Assembly (NCBI RefSeq): GCF_002302565.1
Contig: NZ_CP022382.1
Span: forward strand, 877,001 to 941,000
Source of the DNA: Capnocytophaga canimorsus
GTDB lineage: Bacteria > Bacteroidota > Bacteroidia > Flavobacteriales > Flavobacteriaceae
DNA length: 64,000 nucleotides
Direction of reading: 5' to 3'
Both the position numbers and the translations under genes were made by a program. Below are positions 9,586 to 18,486 of this stretch, one piece after another. Each line of letters starts with the position of its first letter. Positions within the stretch are counted from its first letter, which is position 1. Below the pieces are notes generated by a model. The model was not told the origin of the DNA. It did no database searches and was given only the letters and a program-made list of their open reading frames with translations.

Positions 9586-10596
9586 ATGTTTTCATTTCAA
9601 AAAATAGCAAAAACAACACTAATATTAGTATATTTAGTTATTGTGGCAGGAGCTGTAGTTCGGATGACGGGTAGCGGAATGGGTTGCCCTGATTGGCCAA
9701 AATGCTTTGGATACTACATTCCGCCTACGGAAATTTCGCAACTACTCTGGAAACCCAAACACGATTATAAAAAAGGGCAAATCATCATCAGAGAGCAAGC
9801 GCTTTGGGTAGCAAAATCAGATTTTACTTCTACGGAAATTTATCAGCCTACCAACTGGAAACCATACACAAAGCATAGCTATGCAATTTTTAACCCCGTA
9901 CATACTTGGGTGGAATACATAAATCGCCTTTTTGGGGCACTTTCCGGATTTGCCACTTTAGCTTTGGCAATAGCCTCATTTGGCTTTTGGAAGAAGAACA
10001 AAAAAATTACACTACTATCGGTTTTGTTGGTTTTTGCTATGGGATTTCAGGCTTGGCTGGGGGCTACGGTGGTTTATTCGGTGTTAAATCCTTTCAAAAT
10101 TACATTGCATATGCTTATGGCATTGGTCATTGTGAGCATTCTTATATATCTGATTTACAAAACACAACCAAAAACAAAAACTCAAAAAATCGGTTCAAAA
10201 AAACTACGTGCATTACTCATTGTGGCGCTAATGACTACCTTGATTCAAGTTGTTTTAGGCACTCAAGTAAGGCAATGGGTTGACCATTTTTCAGCAACAC
10301 AAATCAGCGGATTTAAAACCTTATCCGTTCCTTGGAGTTTTTACATACATCGCTCGTTTTCAGCACTTGTATTATTTTTAAACATTTACCTATGGCAAAT
10401 GATTCGCAAAGAAAAAATACAAACCCAAAATATGAATTGGGTGGTGGCTCTGCTTATCATTACGATAATGAGTGGGATAAGTATGTTTTATTGGGATTTT
10501 CCTTTCGGAATGCAGTCTTTACATTTGGTTACTTCAGCTCTAATTTTTGGGCTTCAATTTTATATCACATTGCAAATAAAGTCTTTGTCAAAATAA
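9586..10596 (+). CDS. ctaA: Heme A synthase (COX15/CtaA family)
   Basis: This 336-residue protein with about eight membrane helices should oxidise the C8 methyl group of heme O to give heme A for cytochrome oxidases. The N-terminus carries the hallmark RMTGSGMGCPDWPKC (about residues 26-40), with Cys34 and Cys40 as a loop cysteine pair. The HxxxExxxR motif HTWVEYINR (His106, Glu110, Arg114) is the heme-binding and active-site signature. Further conserved histidines occur in later helices (HMLMAL and HRSFSAL). The spacing upstream is filled with short repetitive AT-rich sequence, and no clear -7 box is seen. The gene appears to be transcribed alone or weakly with the acyltransferase. No ctaB homologue is in the window. 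Confidence 0.92.
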   Translation: MFSFQKIAKTTLILVYLVIVAGAVVRMTGSGMGCPDWPKCFGYYIPPTEISQLLWKPKHDYKKGQIIIREQALWVAKSDFTSTEIYQPTNWKPYTKHSYAIFNPVHTWVEYINRLFGALSGFATLALAIASFGFWKKNKKITLLSVLLVFAMGFQAWLGATVVYSVLNPFKITLHMLMALVIVSILIYLIYKTQPKTKTQKIGSKKLRALLIVALMTTLIQVVLGTQVRQWVDHFSATQISGFKTLSVPWSFYIHRSFSALVLFLNIYLWQMIRKEKIQTQNMNWVVALLIITIMSGISMFYWDFPFGMQSLHLVTSALIFGLQFYITLQIKSLSK

Positions 10597-10736
10597 AAAA
10601 CAAATACATTAGAATTACTCAATAGGTTATTAAGCATCTTTGGGAATACATTATTGATAAAACTATTAATAAGTAAGAAGGAACAAGGATTATTTAAATA
10701 GTCCGATATCTGTTGAACATTTAATAACTAATTATT

Positions 10737-11273
10737 ATGTTTACATTAAGGTTAAATAAAGGATTGAAAAAAATATTCCTTTCAATACTTTTTTTTATAC
10801 TAATAATTTTTGTTTTGCGCAAGTTATATATTCATCAAAATCAAAAATACACAGAGAGAATGTATCTCCAAAATCTCGCAAAATGTAATGTTTCGGACAC
10901 TATAAACTTTCGTCATAAAGGAAATTTTAGGATATATTTCAATGGAAAGTATCAAGAAAAATCCTTAGAAAATGTGATAGTTAAACAAATTCGCGATGGA
11001 AAATTTATGTTACAATTAAAAAATATTGATATTGATAAAGAAACAATCAGCAATATCCTCATAAAAGATACATTACAATTATTAAAAGAAGATAGCATTG
11101 TAATTATTTTAGAAAATAAAGACAGTATATTTCTTTCTGGATTTAAAAATGAACCTTATTATGTAGGTCAAATGTTTGGAAATAAGCGTTTTCTAGGATG
11201 TTATTTTGCAAAATGTATCAATGGGAAAGATACTCTGACTGTACTAAATGGTATATTATATTTAGATAATTAA
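10737..11273 (+). CDS. Membrane-anchored hypothetical protein
   Basis: I do not recognise this 178-residue protein. An N-terminal hydrophobic segment (about residues 11-30, IFLSILFFILIIFVLRK) suggests a single anchor with the rest outside the cytoplasm. The remainder is rich in lysine, isoleucine and aspartate with a beta-rich look and no cysteine motif, apart from two cysteines near CYFAKC. The gene is more AT-rich than its neighbours. It ends just before a strong hairpin that separates it from the convergent Smr gene. It may be an accessory gene; no function is proposed. Confidence 0.6.
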   Translation: MFTLRLNKGLKKIFLSILFFILIIFVLRKLYIHQNQKYTERMYLQNLAKCNVSDTINFRHKGNFRIYFNGKYQEKSLENVIVKQIRDGKFMLQLKNIDIDKETISNILIKDTLQLLKEDSIVIILENKDSIFLSGFKNEPYYVGQMFGNKRFLGCYFAKCINGKDTLTVLNGILYLDN

Positions 11274-11278
11274 ATTTA

Positions 11279-11308
11279 GTATTGTTAAATTATTATATTT
11301 AACAATAC
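11279..11308. terminator. Hairpin between convergent genes
   Basis: A perfect 12-bp inverted repeat (11279-11290 with 11297-11308) has a six-base loop. It lies between the ends of the genes at 10737-11273 (+) and 11317-11859 (-), so it may act as a bidirectional terminator. Confidence 0.65.
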
Positions 11309-11316
11309 CCAAAAAA

Positions 11317-11859
11317 TTATCTTCCTTTTTGGTAGATATACACCTCAGTAGCACCAAGTCCGTATTTGGCATATTCAGCATCATAAAAGGTAACATTGGG
11401 GTAACGCCCAAACAAAAATTCCAGTTCCGAACGCAATACCCCCTCGCCTACCCCGTGAATAAAAACAACACGCTGAATACGATTGTTTATGGCGAATTCT
11501 AACTTGTGACGCGCCGTTTCTATTTGAAGGGTGAGCATATCGTGATTGGTCATTTGAATAGTGGAGTTGGTCAGCTGCTCGATGTGTAAATCCACTTCCA
11601 TAGGTGGCGTTCGCTTTTCTTTTTTATTGGAGGATTTTTTAATCTTTTTAATAGTATCTTTAGCACGAATTTCTTGTTCCCTTCCTACGAAACTCAATCC
11701 TACGGACGGATTTTCATCTACTTTAACCACTTCCGCTTTACCAAAAGTAAACTCAAAATTATCTGGAGTAACAATAATGACGGAATCTGGCGTGATTGCT
11801 TTAACCTTACCACGAATAACATAGTCAAGCACCTCTACATTATCCCCAATTTGGAACAT
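11317..11859 (-). CDS. Smr (small MutS-related) domain protein
   Basis: The 180-residue protein has an N-terminal SH3-like/beta region (residues 1-60) resembling the part that precedes Smr domains in Bacteroidetes, a basic linker (68-85) and a C-terminal Smr domain. The Smr hallmarks are VDLHIEQL (DLH at residues 90-92) and FIHGVGEG (HGVGEG at 135-140), followed by YGLGATEVYI. Smr domains are nicking or RNA-cleaving modules; the rest of MutS2 is absent, so this is a stand-alone Smr protein. It lies 31 bp downstream of the TlpA-like gene on the same strand and may be co-transcribed with it. The precise nucleic acid substrate is unknown. Confidence 0.8.
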   Translation of the reverse strand: MFQIGDNVEVLDYVIRGKVKAITPDSVIIVTPDNFEFTFGKAEVVKVDENPSVGLSFVGREQEIRAKDTIKKIKKSSNKKEKRTPPMEVDLHIEQLTNSTIQMTNHDMLTLQIETARHKLEFAINNRIQRVVFIHGVGEGVLRSELEFLFGRYPNVTFYDAEYAKYGLGATEVYIYQKGR

Positions 11860-11890
11860 AACTTATTGAATTTAAAAACAATTATTCAAC

Positions 11891-12436
11891 TCAAAGCAGT
11901 TGCTCAATAAGCTGACGTACTTCTTGGCTATTCCAACGGGCGTTACGCTCACTACGAGCCACCACTTTTCCTCCTTTATCAATCAAATAGCCTGAAGGTA
12001 TTACTTCCGCATCAAAAGGCATTTTTTCTCCTAAAATCAAATATGTTACCTGAAAATCAAAACCTCTTTTTTCCATTAGTGTTTCCACAGGCTCAGGCAA
12101 TTCATTGGTGATGATGTAAAAATCCATCTTATCCTTGTAATCATCGTATAACTTTTGTACACCGTACAAATCAGCAACACTAGTTACACGCCAAGACGAC
12201 CAAAAATAAACAAAGACAGATTTACCCTTAGAACGATTGAAATTAAAGGAATGATTCGTTTTGTCTTTTAGCTTCCAATCGAAATCGACCGAATACTGCT
12301 CTTGTTGGGGTAAAATTTGTACTGAATCGGCAAAAGCCCGTTGCAACAACACTTTACTTTCATAGCCTAACGGAGTTACAAAAAAGGCTACCACCAATAA
12401 AATCAACAATAAATTGAAAAAAGTTTTGCGTTTCAT
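11891..12436 (-). CDS. TlpA-like thioredoxin-fold protein lacking the CXXC active site
   Basis: This 181-residue protein has an N-terminal membrane anchor or signal (residues 5-25) and a thioredoxin fold facing the periplasm. The active-site stretch reads VYFWSSWRVTS where redox-active relatives have FWATWCxxC, so both catalytic cysteines are replaced. The cis-proline loop (EVIPSGYLID) and the closing strand remain. It therefore cannot act as a normal thiol-disulfide oxidoreductase and may be a chaperone-like or degenerate member. A TATCTTTG box on this strand (12468-12461) is a likely -7 element. The Smr gene follows after 31 bp. The family call is good; the cellular role is unknown. Confidence 0.78.
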   Translation of the reverse strand: MKRKTFFNLLLILLVVAFFVTPLGYESKVLLQRAFADSVQILPQQEQYSVDFDWKLKDKTNHSFNFNRSKGKSVFVYFWSSWRVTSVADLYGVQKLYDDYKDKMDFYIITNELPEPVETLMEKRGFDFQVTYLILGEKMPFDAEVIPSGYLIDKGGKVVARSERNARWNSQEVRQLIEQLL

Positions 12437-12591
12437 TAAAAATAATTTACATCAGCGATGCAAAGATAACCAAAAAGGAAAAAGGCAGAAATCAACAGTT
12501 AAAAATTCTGCCGCCAAATCAAAAAAATGAATACACATACCGTTTTTTTTTCTTAAAAATTGTAGTTTTGCATCTAATTATATGAGTAGTT

Positions 12592-12989
12592 ATGAATAAA
12601 TTAACTGTATTTATATTTGTACTTTTATTAGGATGCCAAAAATTGCCAAGTGTACAAAAAACAGACCTTTTAGGAGTCTGGCAATTAGAGGCGATTCGTG
12701 TTGGAGGAAAAGCCATCAATTTAAGCGGAAAGCCTATGGACTTAGGAAATTGTCTTTCACAAGCGACTCTAACTTTCAAAGAAAACAATGTTAAAATAAC
12801 AGCATATCCAACGGCTTATGATTGTGAAGATTCTGAAGTTATAGAAAAGAATTGCCCTACGAGATAAAGAAAAATGAAATCATTTTAGCAGGTAAAAAGG
12901 TACATAAAATCATAAAGGGAAAGTTGGTTATGGAAACTCAAAGAGACGGATTAACTTACCTAACCATTTATAAAAAAGTAAGTTCGTGA
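12592..12989 (+). pseudogene. Small lipocalin-like lipoprotein broken by a frameshift
   Basis: The first frame (12592-12867) starts with a lipoprotein signal (LLLGCQKLPS) and continues as a small lipocalin-like domain beginning LLGVWQLEAIRVGGKAI. It stops early at 12867. From about 12848 a different frame (+2) continues coherently to a TGA at 12987-12989 and contains KGKLVMETQRDGLTYLTIYK, the expected closing strands of such a domain. One missing A in the AAAA run at 12845-12848 explains the shift. This is either a real inactivated gene, a phase-variable tract, or a sequencing error. A TAGTTTTG -7 box lies at 12563-12570. Confidence 0.7.
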
Positions 12990-13080
12990 GTATATTTTTC
13001 TTCCTTTATTCTAAAAAACAAATAATTACATTTTAAAAAAATCTAATAGAAATAATTTTATATTAGTAACAACATTAAGT

Positions 13081-14871
13081 ATGATTAAAAAATATTGCTA
13101 TACCTATCTTTTTTTACTTTTGATGATTTCTTGCGAAAATCCGTTTTTTCCAAAAAAGCCCAGTTTCGTTACTCATTTTGAGAATTCAAACGGAACAGAA
13201 AGCCCTACCTATCAAGAAGTTATTGACTTCTACAAAGCGCTATCAAAAGAGTATAGTACCATTAGTTTAAAAACGATGCAAAAAACCGATAGCGGACATC
13301 CGTTACACATCGTTACATACAGCCCTGAAGCTGATTTCAACTTTGCCAAACTTCGAGAAAACAAAACCATCATACTGATAAACAACGCTATACACGCAGG
13401 AGAAACCGATGGCGTTGATGCCACAATGCTGCTATTGCGAAATTTAGCACAAGAGCAATTTTCGGTTCCTGAAAATGTGGTTATTGTAGCCATTCCGGTG
13501 TATAATATCGGAGGAGCACTACAACGAAACGGATTTACCCGAGTAAACCAAAACGGACCCAAAGAATACGGATTTCGAGGAAATGCCAAAAACTTAGACC
13601 TTAACAGAGATTTTATAAAAAGTGACTCAGAAAATGCACTATCATTCGCTCAAATTTTTCATCTGATTCAACCCGATATTTTTATTGATAATCACACCAC
13701 TAATGGCGCCGATTATCAGCATATTTTAACTTATGGCACCACAAATCGAGAAAAATTAGGAACATTTTTAGGAAATTACCTTTCTGATTCGCTTATTCCA
13801 CGCCTTTCGGATACTTTACAAAAGCGAGAGCAAACCTTGCAAAAAGATTCCATAGTACCTGCTGTATATCAACTCATTCCGTACGTAAATGTTTGGAACA
13901 AATCTCCTGATAATGAAGGCTATGCAAAAATGTTAGACACCCCAAGATATTCAACAGGCTATGCAGGATTATGGAACACTATGAGCATCTTAATTGAAAC
14001 TCATATGCTTAAACCATACAAACAACGCGTGGAAGCCAATTATGAAATGATGAAAAACCTCATAGATATTGCCAATGCAGAACACCAAAAAATAAAAAAT
14101 ATCCGAAGCAAACAACTTGAAGAAAACCTAAATCGAGAACGATTTACCGTGCGTTGGAAGCTAGATAGCACTCAAGTGAATCAAATTGTATTTCACGGAT
14201 ACAAAGCTGATACTCTAACCAGTGAAATTACTGGGCTACCGCGCTTGAAATACGACCAAACGCAACCTTTCAAAAAATTCATTCCTTACTACGACCGATA
14301 TTTATCTGAAGAAGAAGTTAATATTCCATTGGCTTACGTTGTACCCAAAGCTTGGCAAAAGGTCATTGAACGACTCAAAACCAATAAAGTAATTATGAAA
14401 GAAGTAGAAAAAGATACTTTAATGTTAGTAGATTATTATCGTATCGCATCGTTTGAAACGGTATCACAACCCTATGAGGGGCATTACCTACATTTTAACA
14501 CAAAAGTCACCAAACATCAGGCAAATCTTCCCATAGATAAAGGTGACTGGATTATAGAAACCCAGCAAAATGCTCAAAACTATCTACTAGAAACCTTAGA
14601 GCCTCAAGCCCCTGATTCCTTTTTTAATTGGAATTTTTTCGATACTATATTGCAACAAAAGGAACATTTTTCCCCTTATTTGTTTGAAGAAATTGCTTTG
14701 GAATTCTTAAATCAAAATCCACAAATAAAAGATTCTTTCCAATTTAAAAAACAAACCGATAAAGCCTTTGCACAAAACGCCTACCAACAATTAAACTGGA
14801 TTTATCAGCAAACACCTCATTATGAAAAAAATCACCTTCGATACCCCATTTATCGTATCTTAAAAAAATAG
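13081..14871 (+). CDS. M14-family zinc metallocarboxypeptidase, lipoprotein
   Basis: This 596-residue protein starts with a lipoprotein signal (LLLMISC, lipid Cys18). The M14 peptidase domain covers about residues 35-330. Zinc ligands are seen as HAGE (His105, Glu108) and a later His205 in IDNHTTNG. NLDLNRDF (171-178) supplies the substrate-binding Asn-Arg. The catalytic glutamate is probably Glu306 in ILIETHM. About 270 further residues form a C-terminal extension of unknown role. It should remove C-terminal residues from peptides in the cell envelope. No acidic export signal follows Cys18, so it may face the periplasm. The gene is convergent with the PAS gene, with a gap of only 10 bp. Confidence 0.88.
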   Translation: MIKKYCYTYLFLLLMISCENPFFPKKPSFVTHFENSNGTESPTYQEVIDFYKALSKEYSTISLKTMQKTDSGHPLHIVTYSPEADFNFAKLRENKTIILINNAIHAGETDGVDATMLLLRNLAQEQFSVPENVVIVAIPVYNIGGALQRNGFTRVNQNGPKEYGFRGNAKNLDLNRDFIKSDSENALSFAQIFHLIQPDIFIDNHTTNGADYQHILTYGTTNREKLGTFLGNYLSDSLIPRLSDTLQKREQTLQKDSIVPAVYQLIPYVNVWNKSPDNEGYAKMLDTPRYSTGYAGLWNTMSILIETHMLKPYKQRVEANYEMMKNLIDIANAEHQKIKNIRSKQLEENLNRERFTVRWKLDSTQVNQIVFHGYKADTLTSEITGLPRLKYDQTQPFKKFIPYYDRYLSEEEVNIPLAYVVPKAWQKVIERLKTNKVIMKEVEKDTLMLVDYYRIASFETVSQPYEGHYLHFNTKVTKHQANLPIDKGDWIIETQQNAQNYLLETLEPQAPDSFFNWNFFDTILQQKEHFSPYLFEEIALEFLNQNPQIKDSFQFKKQTDKAFAQNAYQQLNWIYQQTPHYEKNHLRYPIYRILKK

Positions 14872-14881
14872 GTACAAACCA

Positions 14882-15574
14882 CTAAAATAAATTAGCAGAG
14901 GCAAACAAACGAGCAAAGAAATTCTTACGTTTAGCCGACTCTTCCAATTCAGCAAAAATATCGTCAGATATTTCTTGGTCGGACAATGCTATATTCTCAT
15001 CAGCTGATACAAGAAGAGCCTCTTTGTTGTCTTCTAAAATATCCATCACATAATCAGGATAGTTTTTCTTTTGCCTATCTAGAAACCCCTTAAAATAGCG
15101 ACTACTGAGCTCCATACCACCCAACTTTTCCAATTTCAGAAGCGTTTGATATAGTGGTGCTATATGCTCATCAATAACACGCTGTTCCACACTACGGCGC
15201 TTGGCCTCAATACCAATAACTTCGCCTAAGATGTTGCGTTGGGTTACAAAATCAGTAATTACCCAATAATATTTTCCTGTTTTAGTAAGGTTTTTAATTA
15301 TTGCGTGGAAATTTCTTCCTGCCAAAATATTATCCCACAATACTTTAAACACAATTTTAGGCATATCTGGATGCCGAATGATATTATGTGGTTTGCCAAT
15401 CAATTCAACGGCATCGTATTCCGAAACATCCACAAAGGCTTGGTTCACGTTGGTAATGTTACCAAACCTGTCGGTTGAACTCATAATCGTTTGCGACTTG
15501 TCCCAAACTACCTCTTGATCAATAGGAGTAGGACGCGTTATTGACGCCCCAAATCCGTTAAAAAATTCAGCCAT
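14882..15574 (-). CDS. Stand-alone PAS-domain protein
   Basis: From the ATG at 15574 the protein has 230 residues. A PAS fold of the Aer/chemoreceptor type occupies about residues 20-125: STDRFGNITNVNQAF, ELIGKPHNIIRHPDMP, then FHAIIKNLTKTGKYYWV. The C-terminal 100 residues are helical with no kinase, HTH or GGDEF domain, so output must come from a partner. A longer frame back to 15643 would add 23 residues, but a TACTTTTG -7 box on this strand (15627-15620) lies inside that extension, which favours the internal ATG. Such proteins usually sense redox state or small ligands; here this is inference only. Confidence 0.75.
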   Translation of the reverse strand: MAEFFNGFGASITRPTPIDQEVVWDKSQTIMSSTDRFGNITNVNQAFVDVSEYDAVELIGKPHNIIRHPDMPKIVFKVLWDNILAGRNFHAIIKNLTKTGKYYWVITDFVTQRNILGEVIGIEAKRRSVEQRVIDEHIAPLYQTLLKLEKLGGMELSSRYFKGFLDRQKKNYPDYVMDILEDNKEALLVSADENIALSDQEISDDIFAELEESAKRKNFFARLFASANLF

Positions 15575-15784
15575 TATTTTATTATTTAATGAGGTACAAC
15601 AATATCTTATTAAGCCATACAAAAGTAATGTTTTTAAATTCATATTTTACTATTTTAATAAAACTATAACTTTTTTAGCATAGTTTTCTGTTTTTATACT
15701 TATTTAAACAAACCATTTATGTTTTTCTTTATTGTAACAAAATGATAAAACATTTTATTTATATCAAGTTTAAATAAAAATAAA

Positions 15785-15792
15785 TATATTTG
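15785..15792 (+). promoter_or_regulatory. -7 box (TATATTTG) of the TonB receptor cluster
   Basis: TATATTTG ends 18 bp before the ATG at 15811. It overlaps an upstream in-frame TTG (15790), which argues that translation starts at 15811. No clear -33 TTG is present at the expected distance. Confidence 0.5.
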
Positions 15793-15810
15793 CCCCGTGA
15801 ATTGGACGTT

Positions 15811-18462
15811 ATGTATAAAAATTTTTACGTTTTAATATTTCTGGTACTTTTTTGCAATCAGCTACACTCTCAAACTCATATCACTGGTTTTGTGTATGAT
15901 AAAGAAAATCATACTCCTTTGCAGAATGTAAATTTGATTGATAAAAAATCGGGCAGGTGGAGTACAACTGATGAAAAAGGAGCCTTTTCCATCGTATTAA
16001 ATACAGATTTTGAATTGGTTTTTACTCTCTTAGGAAAGGAAGATTTTACACTCACATCAAAACATTACACACCAAAAATGACAATTTATCTATCTGAAAA
16101 AACGTTAAGATTATCAGATGTAGTTGTTACAGCTACACAAGAAAAAGACAAAGTAAATTCTTCGGTAGTGCTAACAAAGTATGCAATCAGTCAGTTTCAA
16201 TCTTTTTCGCTATCTGATGTGTTGCAACAATTACCAGGACAGGTTATTTCCAAACCCTCTCTATATACGCCAAATACATTAACACTACGCACAGCTATCA
16301 ACTCTAACGAAAATGCCTTCGGAATAAGTTACATATTGGACGATATGCCTTTGTCGAACGATGAAAATATGCAAACATATAACGGAAGTACACCAGCTAC
16401 CTCTTTTTCAAATGTGAACACAGGAATTGATTTACGAACCATTCCAACATCAAGTATTGAAAAAGTAGAGGTAATTACAGGAGTCCCCGATGCCAAATAC
16501 GGAAATGTAACCACGGGAGTTATAATTATTGACAGAAAAGCAGGGGTTTATCCTTTACAAATAGCGGCAAGTATGATAGGAGGAGGTAATTCATTGAGTA
16601 TGAATCAAGGGTTTAAATTAAACAAAAATCTGGGTAATCTAAGTCTTTCGATAGATTATCTCAATGCGAATTCTGATCCTAGAAACAATCTTTCGTTATA
16701 CAACAGAATAACTACCTCATCTATTTGGAGTTATCACTCAAAAAATAATCAAATAAAAAATACATTGAGCTTTACTTTTAGAAGTAATATTGACGGAAAA
16801 AAAACAGACAAAGAACAATTACCAGGTTATAGAGATTCTAGCAACAAAAAAGATATCGGGACTGTCATTAGCAACCGAACTGCTTTTCAATTTGAAAATA
16901 GTTGGATTGACCAACTAAGCCTAAATGCAGGAGTATCGTATTCAGTTGCGGAAGATTATAAAGAAACTTTTGTAAACAGAGGCGGACTAGTGGTTCCTAT
17001 TGCCACCGAAACAAACTTATTAACTGGGTTTTACACTCCCGTTGCTTACAAATCAAAAACACACACCCAAGGAGAGCCTCTAAATATAAATTCATCTTTA
17101 TCCATAAATAAAATTTTCGAATATAAAAATACAAAGCATTCGCTAAGCTTTGGAGTTTCGTTGAATTATAGTGATAATTTAGGAAAGGGTAAAATTTATG
17201 ATTCTGATTCAGCACTTTCATCAAGTACACTCTTCTCCACAGGTAACTCTAAACAAGGGGTTCGTCCGCTAAACTTTGACAGGTATGTGATAGCAAGTAA
17301 GCTTTTGAGTATCTATCTACAAGATAATATTTCACTAAAAATCAATGAAACACAAGATTTAAACACCAATATTGGATTTCGTTACGAAAATTTAAATGGA
17401 TATGTATCTGTAAGCCCTCGTATTAATGCAATGTATAAAATCTCTCCAAAAATGAAATTCCGGTGGGCAATAGGGTTAACCTCTAAATCGCCTTCTTTGG
17501 TAAACATTTTCCCAGGAAATGTGTATTTTGATGTCTTACTATTTGATATTAGGACTAATGACTATGCCTTTAATTTGGTACAAACCTTTGTAGAAAAAAT
17601 ACCAAAAGTAAATTTAAAACCCTCTAAATCTTGGAAATACGAAATAGGCGCAGACTTTGATTTTTCATTTGCAAAATTAAACCTTACCGCTTATCTGAAT
17701 CGGCTATACGACGGATTTGGAAAGGAAACGATATATAAACTTTATGCCTTACCCGTAGTAAAAGTGATACCCGCCGCCAATACAAAAGAAATCCCTTCTT
17801 ATCAAATCACTGGTTATGAGAATATCGTGAGAAACTACTCAAAATCGGTAAATGCCCATAATAATACGGACAAAGGTTTGGAATTGATGCTTCATTTCAA
17901 AAAAATTAAAGCAATAAACACTCAATTTTCACTGGTAGGAAGTTATACCTTTTCTGAAAGTCAATCTGACCTGCCCGAAATTTATAAAAACAACGATGTC
18001 TTAGAGCAAGAATACGTTTATGGATTCTATCAAAGTCGCCCATCCAAACGTGAGAAAATGAATTTAAGGCTTACCGCTTCACATCATATTTCTTCTTTAG
18101 GGTTACTTATTTCTCTTACTGCCGAACAGTTTATATTCGAGAAAGATTTTTCTATTTTAAAAGACATTTACCCTTATGCCTATCAAAATCTGAAGTTAGA
18201 ATATCATACTATTCCGTTTGAACAAAGAACTGACCCTAAATATCTGGGATTGGTTCTTACACAAAGTAAAGTTGAAGACAGAATAACTCCTATCTACCAT
18301 AATTTTCATTTAAGGATAACCAAAGAGATGCTCAGTGGGCTATCAATGTCCGTTTATGCTACTAATTTCCTGAATTACAGACCTAAGGTAACTATAAATA
18401 ACTCTACATATTATAAAAATTCGGATATTTCTTTCGGCGGTAGCATCCGATATAGTTTTTAA
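15811..18462 (+). CDS. TonB-dependent outer-membrane receptor with carboxypeptidase-regulatory-like N-terminal domain
   Basis: The 883-residue protein has a signal peptide (1-21, ending LHSQ), a carboxypeptidase-D regulatory-like domain (about 22-105, beginning THITGFVYDKENHTPLQNVN), a plug domain (about 110-230, with SDVLQQLPGQVISKP and IEKVEVITGVPDAKYGN) and a long beta-barrel ending in an aromatic residue (SIRYSF). It should import a substrate across the outer membrane using TonB energy. There is no SusD-like partner. Instead it leads a run of DUF4876 lipoproteins, a DUF6850 barrel and a di-heme peroxidase, which suggests a metal- or redox-linked substrate (inference). The ATG at 15811 is chosen because an earlier TTG overlaps the -7 box. 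Confidence 0.9.
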   Translation: MYKNFYVLIFLVLFCNQLHSQTHITGFVYDKENHTPLQNVNLIDKKSGRWSTTDEKGAFSIVLNTDFELVFTLLGKEDFTLTSKHYTPKMTIYLSEKTLRLSDVVVTATQEKDKVNSSVVLTKYAISQFQSFSLSDVLQQLPGQVISKPSLYTPNTLTLRTAINSNENAFGISYILDDMPLSNDENMQTYNGSTPATSFSNVNTGIDLRTIPTSSIEKVEVITGVPDAKYGNVTTGVIIIDRKAGVYPLQIAASMIGGGNSLSMNQGFKLNKNLGNLSLSIDYLNANSDPRNNLSLYNRITTSSIWSYHSKNNQIKNTLSFTFRSNIDGKKTDKEQLPGYRDSSNKKDIGTVISNRTAFQFENSWIDQLSLNAGVSYSVAEDYKETFVNRGGLVVPIATETNLLTGFYTPVAYKSKTHTQGEPLNINSSLSINKIFEYKNTKHSLSFGVSLNYSDNLGKGKIYDSDSALSSSTLFSTGNSKQGVRPLNFDRYVIASKLLSIYLQDNISLKINETQDLNTNIGFRYENLNGYVSVSPRINAMYKISPKMKFRWAIGLTSKSPSLVNIFPGNVYFDVLLFDIRTNDYAFNLVQTFVEKIPKVNLKPSKSWKYEIGADFDFSFAKLNLTAYLNRLYDGFGKETIYKLYALPVVKVIPAANTKEIPSYQITGYENIVRNYSKSVNAHNNTDKGLELMLHFKKIKAINTQFSLVGSYTFSESQSDLPEIYKNNDVLEQEYVYGFYQSRPSKREKMNLRLTASHHISSLGLLISLTAEQFIFEKDFSILKDIYPYAYQNLKLEYHTIPFEQRTDPKYLGLVLTQSKVEDRITPIYHNFHLRITKEMLSGLSMSVYATNFLNYRPKVTINNSTYYKNSDISFGGSIRYSF

Positions 18463-18486
18463 TTTAACAACAAATATAGAAATAAA

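Noticed and set aside
15811..18462. SusC-type polysaccharide receptor
   Set aside because: No SusD-like gene follows; the partners are DUF4876 lipoproteins, a barrel and a peroxidase.
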